64,000 bases of DNA from Oceaniglobus ichthyenteri (GCF_003057885.1 NZ_QAGK01000001.1:310001-374000), one strand, 5' to 3'; shown: positions 17,253 to 26,492, counted from the first letter of the stretch. Translations and numbers: made by a program. The notes: generated by a model not told the origin, from the letters alone.

Positions 17253-17983
17253 GTCAGGCGCCGCGCCTTGGCGTGGCTGATCGGGATCGTGGCCATGTAA
17301 ATCAGGCTGCACACCACCAGGGTCAACCAAGTATAGGTCAGCAGTGCGGCGATAAAGAACACGAATCCGATCATGAAATACCGCACGCGCCGACGCTCGA
17401 TCGTGGTGCTTTTGCCCGAAAATGTCGGGATGCGGCTGATCATCAACAGCCCGACAATCACCACCCAGGCGCAGATGGCCAGAAATTCAAATGCACTGTC
17501 CGGCATCCATCCGCTCAGGAACGAATAATAAACCGGCAGCAAAACCAGAACCGCACCCGCCGGGGCCGGCACGCCGGTAAAGAAATCCTTGGGCGCTTCG
17601 GGTTCGCCTGCCCGGGCATCGACGTTGAACCGCGCAAGGCGGGTCACACAACACACCGAAAACAGCAACATCGCGATCCAGGCTTCGTTGCGGATATCCT
17701 GCAAACCCCACAGATACACCAACAGCACCGGCGCCACGCCGAAGTTCACGAAATCCGCCAGCGAATCCAGCTCGGCACCGATTTCGCTTTCGCTTTTCAA
17801 CAGGCGGGCAACCCGGCCATCCAGCCCATCCAGAATTCCGGCCAGCAGGATCAGCCGCACAGCGGTTTCAAAATTGCCCTGTATCCCAAACCGGATCGCG
17901 GTCAGCCCGGCGCAAATCGCCGCCAGGGTCAACAGATTGGGTAACAGTTGGGTCAGTTGCAATTCGGACTTGGGGTTGGTCAT
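17249..17983 (-). CDS. pssA: CDP-diacylglycerol--serine O-phosphatidyltransferase
   Basis: Inner-membrane phospholipid enzyme of 244 residues that makes phosphatidylserine from CDP-diacylglycerol and serine. The CDP-alcohol phosphotransferase signature is complete: DGLDGRVARLL followed by GAELDSLADFVNFG (about 52-80), with the four Asp residues. About eight membrane segments are visible, ending in SHAKARRL. It lies 3 bp downstream of psd on the same strand, so the two consecutive steps of phosphatidylethanolamine synthesis form one operon. The length suits the Gram-positive/alphaproteobacterial PssA type rather than the larger E. coli enzyme. Confidence 0.95.
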   Translation of the reverse strand: MTNPKSELQLTQLLPNLLTLAAICAGLTAIRFGIQGNFETAVRLILLAGILDGLDGRVARLLKSESEIGAELDSLADFVNFGVAPVLLVYLWGLQDIRNEAWIAMLLFSVCCVTRLARFNVDARAGEPEAPKDFFTGVPAPAGAVLVLLPVYYSFLSGWMPDSAFEFLAICAWVVIVGLLMISRIPTFSGKSTTIERRRVRYFMIGFVFFIAALLTYTWLTLVVCSLIYMATIPISHAKARRLT

Positions 17984-17986
17984 GGC

Positions 17987-18679
17987 TTATTCCAATCGTG
18001 CGCGGCGCGCGGGTTCGCTGCTGTGTAAATCGGCCAACACGGTTTCACCGGCAATGGTTCCTTGTCCGACCGATACCAATGGCGACACCCCTTCGGGCAG
18101 ATATACATCAACGCGGCTGCCAAACCGGATCAGGCCAAACCGTTCACCCGTACGCAGCACGGTATCCTGTTCGACAAAACACAGGATTCGCCGCGCCACC
18201 AAACCGGCAATCTGCACCACTGCGACCTGCCGCCCGTCTTTCAGGGTCAACGCCAGTGACATCCGCTCATTATCGCTACTGGCCTTGTCCAGCGATGCGT
18301 TAAAGAATTTACCGGGGCGATAGGCCACAGCCGCCACCGTGCCGGCAATCGGCGCGCGGTTCACATGGCAGTTGAACACATTCATGAACACGCTGACGCG
18401 GGTCAGGGGCGTGTCGGCCATGCCCAATTCTGCCGGAGGAACCGCCGGTTCGATCAACGACACCACGCCATCCGCCGGGCTGATGATCAGCCCTTCGCGT
18501 TCGGGCACCGTGCGCGGTGGATCGCGAAAGAAATAGTAACACCACACCGTCGCGCCCACACCGATCCAGCCCAGAGGCTCCCACAGTAAAAACAGGGCCA
18601 CGGTGATGGCGGCAAAGATTGCGACAAACCGGCGCCCTTCGGGGTGCATGGGTTTCACAAAGGTGGACATCATGTTCAT
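17987..18679 (-). CDS. psd: Phosphatidylserine decarboxylase, short type
   Basis: A 230-residue proenzyme that decarboxylates phosphatidylserine to phosphatidylethanolamine. Two N-terminal hydrophobic stretches (about 17-50) anchor it; the core has [17 protein letters not shown] and [14 protein letters not shown]. Self-cleavage would occur at the Ser of [11 protein letters not shown], leaving a pyruvoyl alpha chain of about 40 residues. I chose the ATG at 18679 ([10 protein letters not shown]); upstream in-frame codons to 18733 lack family resemblance. It is first in the operon with pssA and divergent from tpiA. Confidence 0.94.
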   Translation of the reverse strand: MNMMSTFVKPMHPEGRRFVAIFAAITVALFLLWEPLGWIGVGATVWCYYFFRDPPRTVPEREGLIISPADGVVSLIEPAVPPAELGMADTPLTRVSVFMNVFNCHVNRAPIAGTVAAVAYRPGKFFNASLDKASSDNERMSLALTLKDGRQVAVVQIAGLVARRILCFVEQDTVLRTGERFGLIRFGSRVDVYLPEGVSPLVSVGQGTIAGETVLADLHSSEPARRARLE

Positions 18680-18818
18680 CGGACTGCGTCTCGTTAGAAG
18701 TGTTCCCTGTCCTTTTGCAGAAATCGCGCGCAATCACAATGTGTCAGCGCGCGCCCCTTGGCCAAACCCGCCGTTCCACGTTACACCACAGTCAGACATT
18801 TGAAATGGGAGAAGACAG

Positions 18819-19571
18819 ATGGCCAACCGCCGCAAACTTGCCGCTGGCAATTGGAAGATGAACGGAACCGCCGCCGCCCTATCCGAGGTTCAGGCGCTGT
18901 TGGCCGCCCACCCCGCGCCGGGCTGTGATGTGTTGTTGTGCCCGCCTGCCACGCTTGTGCACCGTATGGCCGAGGCGGCAAAAGGCGGCGCGCTGTCGGT
19001 TGGCGGGCAGGATTGCCATGCAGCCACATCCGGCGCCCATACCGGCGATATTGCTGCCGATATGTTGGCCGATGCCGGTGCAAGCCATGTGATTACGGGC
19101 CATTCGGAACGCCGCACCGATCACGGCGAAACCGATGAAATGGTGCGCGCCAAAACCCAGGCGGCCCATGATGCGGGGTTGATCGCCGTGGTATGCATCG
19201 GCGAAACGCTGGATCAACGCGAAGCGGGCGAAACCCTGGCCATTTGCGCCGCGCAACTGACCGGTTCGTTGCCCGATACCGCCAGTGCCGCCAACACCGT
19301 TGTCGCCTATGAACCCGTGTGGGCCATCGGCACCGGCAAGGTGCCGACCCTTGATCAGATCGGTGAGGTGCATGGGTTTCTGCGCGCCGAGCTTGAAAAA
19401 CGCTTTGGCGATAACGGAACCAGTATGCGCCTGCTTTACGGCGGGTCGGTCAAGGCCGCGAATGCCGCCGAGATTTTCGCCGTGCCCGATGTGGATGGCG
19501 CATTGGTTGGCGGTGCCTCACTGAAAGCGGCAGATTTTTCCGGCATTATCAGCGCGTTGGAAAAAGCCTAG
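18819..19571 (+). CDS. tpiA: Triosephosphate isomerase
   Basis: A 250-residue TIM barrel that interconverts dihydroxyacetone phosphate and glyceraldehyde-3-phosphate. The catalytic residues are present: Lys in AGNWKMNG (9-16), His in TGHSERR (about 93-99), and Glu in [11 protein letters not shown] (about 163-173); the phosphate loop YGGSVK is near 208. GGGAGAAGAC precedes the ATG. It links GlpD-derived dihydroxyacetone phosphate to central metabolism. Its TAG shares four bases (CTAG) with the stop codon of the convergent monooxygenase gene. Confidence 0.97.
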   Translation: MANRRKLAAGNWKMNGTAAALSEVQALLAAHPAPGCDVLLCPPATLVHRMAEAAKGGALSVGGQDCHAATSGAHTGDIAADMLADAGASHVITGHSERRTDHGETDEMVRAKTQAAHDAGLIAVVCIGETLDQREAGETLAICAAQLTGSLPDTASAANTVVAYEPVWAIGTGKVPTLDQIGEVHGFLRAELEKRFGDNGTSMRLLYGGSVKAANAAEIFAVPDVDGALVGGASLKAADFSGIISALEKA

Positions 19572-20719
19572 GCCGTGACATCGTGGCGATAAAGCCAATC
19601 GAACTTGCGCACCATGGCCGACGGTGCCACCCGGTCCAACATCCGCAACGCGGTGTGGGCCGGGCCCACCTGCCACCACTTTGACAGGTGATAATTGCGC
19701 GCATTGTCATTGGCCGCCGCAATCGCACGCGCGACCCGGGCGCGGCGCTTTTCCTGATACATCGGCAAGGCTTGATCCACCGGACGCTGCGCCAGACAAT
19801 CGGCCAGAACCCAGGCATCCTCCAACGCCAGATTCGCCCCCTGCGCCATGAACGGCAGGGTCGGATGCGCCGCATCGCCCAACAATGCCACCTGCCCCCG
19901 GTGCCAGGTTTCGGCAACCCGGTGGCGGAACAACCCCCACAGATGCACCTGATCGACCAACGCCAGATCGCGTTGAACCCCATCGCAAAACCCGGCAAAC
20001 GCCGCGCGAAACTGCGCCGGATCCGCCGGGCTGTGCCACGTTTCCTCGGCCCATTCGGCGCGTTCCTCAACCCCCACCAGATTGATCACACCGCGCCCCG
20101 CCAAGGGATAGCGCACCAGATGCCGCCCCGGCCCCACATAAACCCGTGCCTCGGGCGCGCCTTCCGTGCCGGGAATCAACGCCCGCCAGGCCACCTGGCC
20201 GGTAAAAAACGGCGTGGCCACCCCATCAATCACAGGCCGCACCACCGACCGCACCCCATCAGCCGCCACCAACAGTGGCACCGTCTCCCCCGTGCCATCG
20301 GCAAAATCCAACCGCGCGCCGCTGCTCTCCAGGTTCACCGCCGCCACCCGCCGCCCGGTTTCCACCGTTACACCGGCGGCGCGCGCGCCTTCGGCCAAAA
20401 TATCGATCATGTCGGCGCGATGCACGAATCGAAACGCGCCGGGATCCATCGCCATGCGAATCAACCGCGCGCCATTTTGCCCCTGGCGCAATTCCACCGC
20501 CCCGTTGCCGGTTGATCGGGCCAAAAACGCCGGCTCCAACCCCAAAGCGCGCAGCACAGCCAAGCCATTGGCGCTGATCTGAATGCCGGCGCCGACCTCT
20601 TGCAATGCCGGGGCCTGTTCCAACACCCGCACCCGCGCGCCGCGTTGTGCCAGCGCACAGGCACAGGCCAACCCACCGATACCACCCCCCAGCACGGTTA
20701 CATCCATATTCGCAATCAT
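19568..20719 (-). CDS. FAD-dependent monooxygenase (salicylate hydroxylase-like)
   Basis: A flavoprotein of about 383 residues in the aromatic hydroxylase group. The FAD dinucleotide fold [19 protein letters not shown] is N-terminal, a VRSVVR-type motif follows in mid-protein, and [21 protein letters not shown] (about 290-310) is the second FAD motif. I placed the start at the ATG at 20719; an ATG at 20707 (MDVTVLGG) is equally possible. The longer reading to 20746 is rejected because it would cross the dksA terminator. It would use NAD(P)H and oxygen to hydroxylate an aromatic or other ring; no aromatic pathway genes flank it, so the substrate is unknown. Confidence 0.88.
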   Translation of the reverse strand: MIANMDVTVLGGGIGGLACACALAQRGARVRVLEQAPALQEVGAGIQISANGLAVLRALGLEPAFLARSTGNGAVELRQGQNGARLIRMAMDPGAFRFVHRADMIDILAEGARAAGVTVETGRRVAAVNLESSGARLDFADGTGETVPLLVAADGVRSVVRPVIDGVATPFFTGQVAWRALIPGTEGAPEARVYVGPGRHLVRYPLAGRGVINLVGVEERAEWAEETWHSPADPAQFRAAFAGFCDGVQRDLALVDQVHLWGLFRHRVAETWHRGQVALLGDAAHPTLPFMAQGANLALEDAWVLADCLAQRPVDQALPMYQEKRRARVARAIAAANDNARNYHLSKWWQVGPAHTALRMLDRVAPSAMVRKFDWLYRHDVTA

Positions 20720-20738
20720 CGCACCACACCCGTCAGAC

Positions 20739-20767
20739 AAAAACACCGGGGCGTTGCCACCCCGGTG
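20739..20767 (-). terminator. Rho-independent terminator after dksA
   Basis: CACCGGGG (20744-20751) and CCCCGGTG (20760-20767) form a perfect 8-bp stem; on the minus strand a run of five T follows (20739-20743). It lies 27 bp after the dksA stop and just ahead of the monooxygenase start, separating two genes on the same strand. Confidence 0.82.
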
Positions 20768-20794
20768 CCTGTTGATGTTTACCGTTTCATCATC

Positions 20795-21217
20795 TCAATC
20801 GTCGCGATGCACCTTTTCGCGCCGCTCATGGCGCTCTTGCGCCTCAAGGGTCATGACCGCAATCGGGCGCGCATCCAGCCGCTTTAGCGAAATAGGCTCT
20901 CCCGTTGCTTCGCAATAGCCATATTCGCCCTCTTCAACCCGGCGCAGCGCGGCGTCGATCTTGGCGACCAATTTGCGCTGCCGGTCGCGCGTGCGCAATT
21001 CCAGCGCGCGATCGGTTTCTTCGCTGGCGCGATCGGCCACATCGGGAATATTTCGCGTGCCGTCCTGCAATCCCTGAACCGTGCTTTTGCTGTCGTCCAT
21101 AAGGTCGGCTTTCCACGCCAACAATTTGCGGCGGAAATACGCGACCTGACGGTCGTTCATGAACGGCTCGTCCTCGGCCGGACGATAATCGTCAGGCAAT
21201 AAGGCATCTACCTTCAT
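20795..21217 (-). CDS. dksA: DksA/TraR family RNA polymerase-binding regulator, cysteine-poor
   Basis: A 140-residue secondary-channel regulator that works with ppGpp on rRNA and amino-acid promoters. The coiled-coil tip DVADRASEETD carries the acidic DxxDxA motif needed for activity. In the C-terminal zinc-finger region the usual four cysteines are reduced to one: YGYCEATGEP keeps the first, the second is Thr, and the RPIAVMTLEAQE stretch has Thr and Ala where the last two should be, so zinc binding is unlikely. GGGAGAG precedes the ATG at 21217; an alternative ATG at 21229 lies within the ribosome-binding region. It is transcribed alone and ended by a clear terminator. Confidence 0.92.
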   Translation of the reverse strand: MKVDALLPDDYRPAEDEPFMNDRQVAYFRRKLLAWKADLMDDSKSTVQGLQDGTRNIPDVADRASEETDRALELRTRDRQRKLVAKIDAALRRVEEGEYGYCEATGEPISLKRLDARPIAVMTLEAQERHERREKVHRDD

Positions 21218-21386
21218 TGTCTCTCCCATTTCTGAACAAGAGGCCCGTCTTGTGGTATCTGCTTCCATAATGTGCCTCCCTTGGCGGTGGAATATCGCAA
21301 CCCCAACCTGTTGTCACTAGGCATTGATAAGGCCATTGTGCATTGTGATTGCCCAACAGTCTGGGCTGACAGAGGTTTGGAATTCC

Positions 21387-22226
21387 ATGAAATTTACCGG
21401 CACTGATGCCTATATCGCCACCGAGGATCTGACCATCGCGGTGAACGCCGCCGTGACATTGCAACGCCCGCTTTTGGTAAAGGGCGAACCGGGCACCGGC
21501 AAAACCGAACTGGCCCGACAGGTGGCCAGTGCGCTGGGCATGGAGATGTTCGAGTGGCACGTCAAATCCACCACCCGCGCGCAACAGGGGCTGTATGAAT
21601 ACGACGCCGTCAGCCGGTTGCGCGACAGCCAGCTGGGCGATGACCGGGTGCATGACGTGGGCAATTACATCCGCAAGGGCAAGTTATGGCAGGCGTTTGC
21701 CGCCGAAGAACGGGTCGTGCTGCTGATTGATGAGGTCGACAAGGCCGATATCGAATTTCCCAATGATCTGTTGCAGGAATTGGATCGGATGGAGTTTCAC
21801 GTTTACGAAACCGGAGAAACGATTATCGCCAAGCACCGCCCGGTGGTGATCATCACTTCGAACAACGAAAAAGAACTGCCCGATGCCTTTCTGCGCCGGT
21901 GCTTTTTCCACTATATCCGCTTTCCCGATCCCGAAACGCTGAAACACATCATCCGCGTGCATCACCCCGATATCAAAGAGGCGCTGCTCACCACCGCGCT
22001 GTCACAGTTCTTTGATATTCGTGAAACTCCGGGGCTAAAGAAGAAACCCTCAACATCCGAAGTGCTGGATTGGCTGAAATTGCTTCTGGCCGAGGATTTA
22101 ACGCCCGAAGATCTGAAACGCAAAGGTGCCGATTCCCTACCGAAACTGCATGGGGCCTTATTGAAAAACGAACAGGATGTGCAACTGTTTGAACGCCTTG
22201 CCTTCATGACCCGGGGTCAGAGGTAA
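21387..22226 (+). CDS. MoxR family AAA+ ATPase
   Basis: A 279-residue AAA+ ATPase. Walker A GEPGTGKT is at 33-40, Walker B VLLIDEVDK at 111-119, sensor 1 IITSNNEKELPD near 157 and the arginine finger in FLRRCFFHYIRF. MoxR proteins act as chaperones for metal-cofactor insertion or complex assembly, nearly always with a VWA-domain partner. The VWA gene here lies 3 kb downstream in the same direction (25188), separated by four closely packed genes. AGAGG precedes the ATG at 21387. The client protein is unknown. Confidence 0.92.
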   Translation: MKFTGTDAYIATEDLTIAVNAAVTLQRPLLVKGEPGTGKTELARQVASALGMEMFEWHVKSTTRAQQGLYEYDAVSRLRDSQLGDDRVHDVGNYIRKGKLWQAFAAEERVVLLIDEVDKADIEFPNDLLQELDRMEFHVYETGETIIAKHRPVVIITSNNEKELPDAFLRRCFFHYIRFPDPETLKHIIRVHHPDIKEALLTTALSQFFDIRETPGLKKKPSTSEVLDWLKLLLAEDLTPEDLKRKGADSLPKLHGALLKNEQDVQLFERLAFMTRGQR

Positions 22227-22305
22227 TGCAAACAGGGCGCGGATGGGGGGCGGGCCGCTGGCCTGCACCGCAGGCCGGCCGGGGTGCCCACCATACAGCG
22301 CACAT

Positions 22306-23205
22306 ATGATTCACGTTCTCACCCACAATATCCTGCCGGTGTTTGCCATGCTTGCCCTTGGGTTTGTCATGGGGCGCACCGGCACGGCCACCGCGACCGA
22401 GGCGCGCGCGATCAATCGGATCGCGTTTCTGGTGCTGCAACCGCCGCTGATTTTTCTGCTGATGATCGGGCTTGATCTGAACGGGTTCGATATCGGCGCA
22501 CTGGCGCTTTACGGCGGTTCTCAGGTGGTGGTGTTTACCGCCGCCTATCTGATCGCGCGCCATTTGTTGCACCGTGAACATCTGGAATCCTGGCTGTTGG
22601 GCATGACGGTGATCTTCATCAACTCGCTGCTCTATATATGGCCGATCACCCTCTTGATCTATGGTCAGGATGCCGCCCTGCCGGTCACCGCGATCGTGGC
22701 CTGGGATTCGGCAATCACCTTCAGCTTTTTCATTATCACCACCCAGGCCATGGCAGGGCGCGTGCCGCCGGTGCAAACCCTGATCCGGATCGCGCGCAAT
22801 CCTGTCATTCTGGCCATCATTGCCGGACTTACCATCAACCTTACCGCATTTCAGACCCCCGAACCCATCCTGACCGCCGCGCGCTTTGCTTCGGTGGCCA
22901 CGGCCCCCCTGACGCTGTTTGCCCTTGGCGTCATCCTGTCGGGCCACCTGTTGACGCCCAGCCCCACAGTGGTGACCTTTACGGCGCTGAAACTGGTTGC
23001 CTTTCCGGTGATCATCTTGTTGGGCATGGCAACCCTGTTGCCCGGCAATCCGTGGCAACATCTGTTCACTTTGACAGCCGCCGGCCCATCGGGTGCCATG
23101 GCGTTCTCGTTGGCCATGCTTTACGGTGTGCGCACCGATGCCATTGCCCCTGTCATTATCTGGACATCCACATTGTCACTGTTTTCCCTGGCGTATCTTG
23201 CATGA
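22306..23205 (+). CDS. AEC family transporter (auxin efflux carrier fold)
   Basis: A 299-residue inner-membrane carrier with about ten hydrophobic segments. The start MIHVLTHNILPVFAMLALGF and the mid-protein NSLLYIWPI segment and C-terminal GPSGAMAFSLAMLYGV are characteristic of the AEC/MdcF family, which moves malonate, malate or other small organic acids. The ATG at 22306 is 79 bp after the MoxR stop. No clear Shine-Dalgarno is visible, so read-through from moxR or a weak start is likely. Its stop overlaps the acetyltransferase start (ATGA at 23202-23205). Confidence 0.88.
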   Translation: MIHVLTHNILPVFAMLALGFVMGRTGTATATEARAINRIAFLVLQPPLIFLLMIGLDLNGFDIGALALYGGSQVVVFTAAYLIARHLLHREHLESWLLGMTVIFINSLLYIWPITLLIYGQDAALPVTAIVAWDSAITFSFFIITTQAMAGRVPPVQTLIRIARNPVILAIIAGLTINLTAFQTPEPILTAARFASVATAPLTLFALGVILSGHLLTPSPTVVTFTALKLVAFPVIILLGMATLLPGNPWQHLFTLTAAGPSGAMAFSLAMLYGVRTDAIAPVIIWTSTLSLFSLAYLA

Positions 23206-23645
23206 CCTTAATCATTCGCCCCCTCACTGCCGATGATCGCCCCGATTGGGAGCGTTTGTGGACCGCCTATCTGGCCCATTACGATACCACCCTGCCGGAT
23301 CAGGTGATCGATACCACCTTTGGCCGTTTGATCGGAGGTAAACCGCATGATTACAATGGCTTGCTGGCCGTACTTGATGGAAAACCCGTGGGGCTGAGTC
23401 ATTATCTGTTTCACCGTCACGGCTGGAAAACCGAAAACGTCTGTTACTTGCAAGATCTCTACGCCGATCCCGCTGTGCGTGGCACCGGGGTCGGGCGCGC
23501 CCTGATACAGGCGGTGTATGACCGCGCCGATGCGGCCGGTGCGCCTTCGGTTTATTGGCTGACGCAAGAGTTCAACACCCAGGCGCGCAAATTGTATGAT
23601 CGGATTGGAACACTGACACCCTTCATAAAGTACGCGCGCCCATGA
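23202..23645 (+). CDS. GNAT family N-acetyltransferase
   Basis: A 147-residue acetyltransferase. The GNAT core is clear: IIRPLTADDRPDWERLW at the start, VCYLQDLYADPAVRGTGVGRAL (motif A, with the acetyl-CoA pyrophosphate loop RGTGVG), and LTQEFNTQARKLYDRIG (motif B). It has 4-nt overlaps with the AEC gene upstream (23202-23205) and the DUF2927 gene downstream (23642-23645), so all three are translationally coupled. The substrate could be a small amine or a protein N-terminus and cannot be inferred from the motifs. Confidence 0.9.
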   Translation: MTLIIRPLTADDRPDWERLWTAYLAHYDTTLPDQVIDTTFGRLIGGKPHDYNGLLAVLDGKPVGLSHYLFHRHGWKTENVCYLQDLYADPAVRGTGVGRALIQAVYDRADAAGAPSVYWLTQEFNTQARKLYDRIGTLTPFIKYARP

Positions 23646-25024
23646 TCCATCGCTTCGCCCTTGCGCTGGCGCTGTCAGCTATGGCTGCCTGTGCGCCCCA
23701 GCCCGTTATCGACCGCGCTGAAACATCGATCAGCACACTGCCGCCGATGAAGATGTTCGCAAGCCCGACAGTCACCCGGCCCACCCGGTCAAACGCGTCA
23801 ATTGCCGCTGATTTCCTGGATCTGTCGTTCCTGCTGGAATCGGGCCGCCCGCTGCCCGTGTTCACCCGGTTCGAAGGCCCGATCACAATTCGCGTGCGTG
23901 GCGCGACACCGCCTTCGATGTTGCCCGATCTTGACCGCCTGATCACCCGGTTTCGCCGCGAGGCCGGTATCGACATCCGCCGCGTCACCCCGTCAAGCCC
24001 GGCATCGATCACGGTTGAAACAATTCCGCGCGCCGAATTGCAACGCGCCGTGCCGCAGGCCGCGTGTTTCGTCGTGCCCCGCGTGACCGGTTGGGCCGAT
24101 TTCAAACGCAACCGCCGCAGCGCCGTCACCGATTGGAAAACCCTGAGAGTGCGCGAAAAAATGGCGATCTTCATTCCCAACGATGTTGCGCCACAGGAAA
24201 TTCGCGATTGCCTGCACGAAGAAGTGGCACAGGCCCTTGGCCCCCTTAACGATATGTATCATCTCACCGATTCCGTGTTCAACGACGATAACTTTCACAC
24301 CGTCCTCACCGGGTTCGACATGCTGATCCTGCGCACCACCTATGCGCGCGAATTGCACTCCGGCATGGACCGCGCCACCGTCGCCGCGCGCCTGCCCGGC
24401 ATTCTGCGCCGCCTGAACCCGGCGGGCGCAAACCGCGCCACCCCTTCCCGCCCGCCAACCAGCCGCGCCTGGATCGACACCATCGAACAGGCCCTCGGCC
24501 CGCGCGCCGGCCTGTCACAACGCCACGCCGCCGCAAAACGCGCCGTAACCCTGGCCCGTGCGGCCAACTGGAACGACAATCGCCTGGCGTTTTCCCTGTT
24601 TGCATTGGGCCGCCTGTCGCTGGGGCGTGATCCTGAATTGGCGCTTGCCTCGTTCCTGCAGGCGGGCGCAATTTACGGGGCCGACCCCGATACACAAGTT
24701 CACGCCGCCCATATCGCCATGCAATTGGCCGCCTTCGCCCTCTCCTCGGGTCAGGCAGGTGCCGCCCTTGAAATCGTTGATCGCTATGTTGTTGCGGTCA
24801 CGCGCGCCGAAAATGCCGCCCTGCTGGCAACCCTGCTGATGGTCAAGGCCGAAGCACAGGATCTGCTGGGCCAAACCGGCCCGGCGGCAACCACGCGCCG
24901 TGACAGTCTGGGTTGGGCGCGCTATGGCTTTGGCCCCGATGCCGAGGTACGCAAGCGCGCATCAGAAATCACCGCCCTCAATCCGCGCCGCCGGGCCGGG
25001 GCCACCACCGGAGATGCCATATGA
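23642..25024 (+). CDS. DUF2927 domain lipoprotein
   Basis: A 460-residue envelope protein. Residues 1-17 look like a lipoprotein signal peptide ending in MAAC with the acylated Cys at 17. Residues about 60-245 match DUF2927: the core EIRDCLHEEVAQALGPLNDM followed by SVFNDDNFHTVLTGFD is distinctive, and the HEExxQ-like stretch resembles a metalloprotease motif, though that is speculative. The C-terminal half (about 270-450) is helical and repeat-rich, possibly TPR-like. Overlaps of 4 nt join it to the GNAT gene and to a small membrane protein gene. Function unknown. Confidence 0.85.
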   Translation: MIHRFALALALSAMAACAPQPVIDRAETSISTLPPMKMFASPTVTRPTRSNASIAADFLDLSFLLESGRPLPVFTRFEGPITIRVRGATPPSMLPDLDRLITRFRREAGIDIRRVTPSSPASITVETIPRAELQRAVPQAACFVVPRVTGWADFKRNRRSAVTDWKTLRVREKMAIFIPNDVAPQEIRDCLHEEVAQALGPLNDMYHLTDSVFNDDNFHTVLTGFDMLILRTTYARELHSGMDRATVAARLPGILRRLNPAGANRATPSRPPTSRAWIDTIEQALGPRAGLSQRHAAAKRAVTLARAANWNDNRLAFSLFALGRLSLGRDPELALASFLQAGAIYGADPDTQVHAAHIAMQLAAFALSSGQAGAALEIVDRYVVAVTRAENAALLATLLMVKAEAQDLLGQTGPAATTRRDSLGWARYGFGPDAEVRKRASEITALNPRRRAGATTGDAI

Positions 25025-25188
25025 TCATCGTTATACTGACGGCGCTGGGTGTCGCCATTGGTGCATATCTCGCCCACAAACGCGGCGGCACCCGGCTTGA
25101 TATTGCCCATCACGCTGGCACACTGGCAATCATGGGTGCCGTCCTGGGCATTCTCATCACCATCCTTTTGGCGCGGTTGATGCAGTAA
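25021..25188 (+). CDS. Small two-helix membrane protein
   Basis: A 55-residue protein whose ATG at 25021 overlaps the DUF2927 stop and whose TAA overlaps the VWA gene start (TAATG). Two hydrophobic segments (residues 1-18 and about 34-52) flank a short basic loop with AHKRGG. Coupling on both sides strongly supports it as a real gene. I do not recognise a family; it may be a membrane partner of the DUF2927 or VWA protein. Confidence 0.75.
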   Translation: MIIVILTALGVAIGAYLAHKRGGTRLDIAHHAGTLAIMGAVLGILITILLARLMQ

Positions 25189-26375
25189 TGTTTCTGCCAT
25201 TCTTCGATCAGTTGCGCAAAAACCGCGTGCCGGTCAGCCTGCGGGAATTTCTTGCGTTTCTCGAAGGGTTGAAAGCGGGCCTTGCCACCTATGACGCTCA
25301 GGCGTTCTATTATCTGGCGCGCTGCATCCTGGTGAAAGACGAACGCCACATCGACCGTTTCGATCGCGCCTTCGCCACCAGCTTTGCAGGCCTCGACACC
25401 ATCACCGATGAACAGGTGATGAACGCCATCGATCTGCCCGAAGATTGGCTGCGCAAAATGGCAGAAAAGCATCTGTCAGACGCCGAAAAGGCCGAAATCA
25501 ATGCCTTGGGCGGCTTTGATAAACTGATGGAAACCCTCAAAAAACGGCTCAAAGAACAAAAAGGTCGCCACCAGGGCGGCAACAAATGGGTCGGCACGGC
25601 GGGCACGTCGCCCTTTGGCGCCTACGGCTACAACCCCGAAGGCGTGCGCATCGGTCAGGATGAATCGCGCCACCAACGCGCGGTCAAGGTTTGGGACAAA
25701 CGCGAATTTCGCAATCTCGACGATTCCGTCGAACTGGGCACCCGCAATATCAAGGTGGCGCTGAAACGCCTGCGCAAATGGGCCCGGGATGGTGCGCACG
25801 AAGAACTGGATCTTGACCAAACCATCCGCGCCACCGCCGAACAAGGCTGGCTTGATGTCAAAACCCGCCCCGAACGACGCAATGCGGTCAAAGTGCTGCT
25901 GTTTCTCGATGTCGGCGGCTCGATGGACCCGCATATCAAGGTTGTCGAAGAACTGTTCAGCGCCGCACGATCCGAATTCAAACATCTCGAACATTTCTAC
26001 TTCCACAACTGCCTCTACGAGGGCGTGTGGCGCGACAACGCCCGCCGCTGGAATGCGCAAATCCCAACCCACGACGTGCTGCGCACCTATGGCCCCGACT
26101 GGAAATGCATTTTCGTCGGCGATGCGTCGATGTCGCCCTATGAACTGCTTTATCCCGGCGGTGCCAACGAACACATGAACCCTGAATCCGGACAAACCTG
26201 GCTCGAACGCGCGCGCGATCATTGGCCCGATCACCTGTGGATCAATCCGGTGCCAGAACGCTATTGGCCCTATACCCAAACCATCGAAATGATTGCCCAA
26301 ATCTTTGGCGCCGACCGTATGGTCCCGATGACGCTGGAGGGGCTGACAAAAGGCACGCGCAGCCTGACGCGCTGA
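25188..26375 (+). CDS. VWA domain protein (CoxE-like)
   Basis: A 395-residue cytoplasmic protein of the MoxR-partner VWA class. The N-terminal half is helical (start MFLPFFDQLRKNRVPVSLRE); the VWA fold begins near 234 with VKVLLFLDVGGSMDPHIK. Its MIDAS motif reads D241-V-G243-G-S245, with Gly where DxSxS has the first Ser. Later segments FYFHNCLYEGVWRDN and GDASMSPYELL complete the fold. It overlaps the small membrane protein gene (TAATG) and forms the natural pair with the MoxR ATPase at 21387. By analogy with CoxD/CoxE or RavA/ViaA it probably assists maturation of an enzyme complex. Confidence 0.9.
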   Translation: MFLPFFDQLRKNRVPVSLREFLAFLEGLKAGLATYDAQAFYYLARCILVKDERHIDRFDRAFATSFAGLDTITDEQVMNAIDLPEDWLRKMAEKHLSDAEKAEINALGGFDKLMETLKKRLKEQKGRHQGGNKWVGTAGTSPFGAYGYNPEGVRIGQDESRHQRAVKVWDKREFRNLDDSVELGTRNIKVALKRLRKWARDGAHEELDLDQTIRATAEQGWLDVKTRPERRNAVKVLLFLDVGGSMDPHIKVVEELFSAARSEFKHLEHFYFHNCLYEGVWRDNARRWNAQIPTHDVLRTYGPDWKCIFVGDASMSPYELLYPGGANEHMNPESGQTWLERARDHWPDHLWINPVPERYWPYTQTIEMIAQIFGADRMVPMTLEGLTKGTRSLTR

Positions 26376-26385
26376 TCCATTTCTG

Positions 26386-26424
26386 TTTTTGAAATATCCC
26401 GGGGGTCCGGGGGCTGGCCCCCGC
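26386..26424 (+). repeat. Intergenic REP-like element, copy A
   Basis: TTTTTGAAATATCCCGGGGG leads into a GC hairpin (GGGGG at 26409-26413, CCCCC at 26418-26422). The same AAATATCCC core next to a GC hairpin recurs at 28754-28780 (inverted) and 32776-32818. It lies between the VWA gene and a downstream small membrane gene. Confidence 0.6.
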
Positions 26425-26492
26425 CACACCGCCAGATCGGAAAGCCAACAGATGCCGCTTCAACCCGACCAAATCCCAATGCGCAGGCCCTC

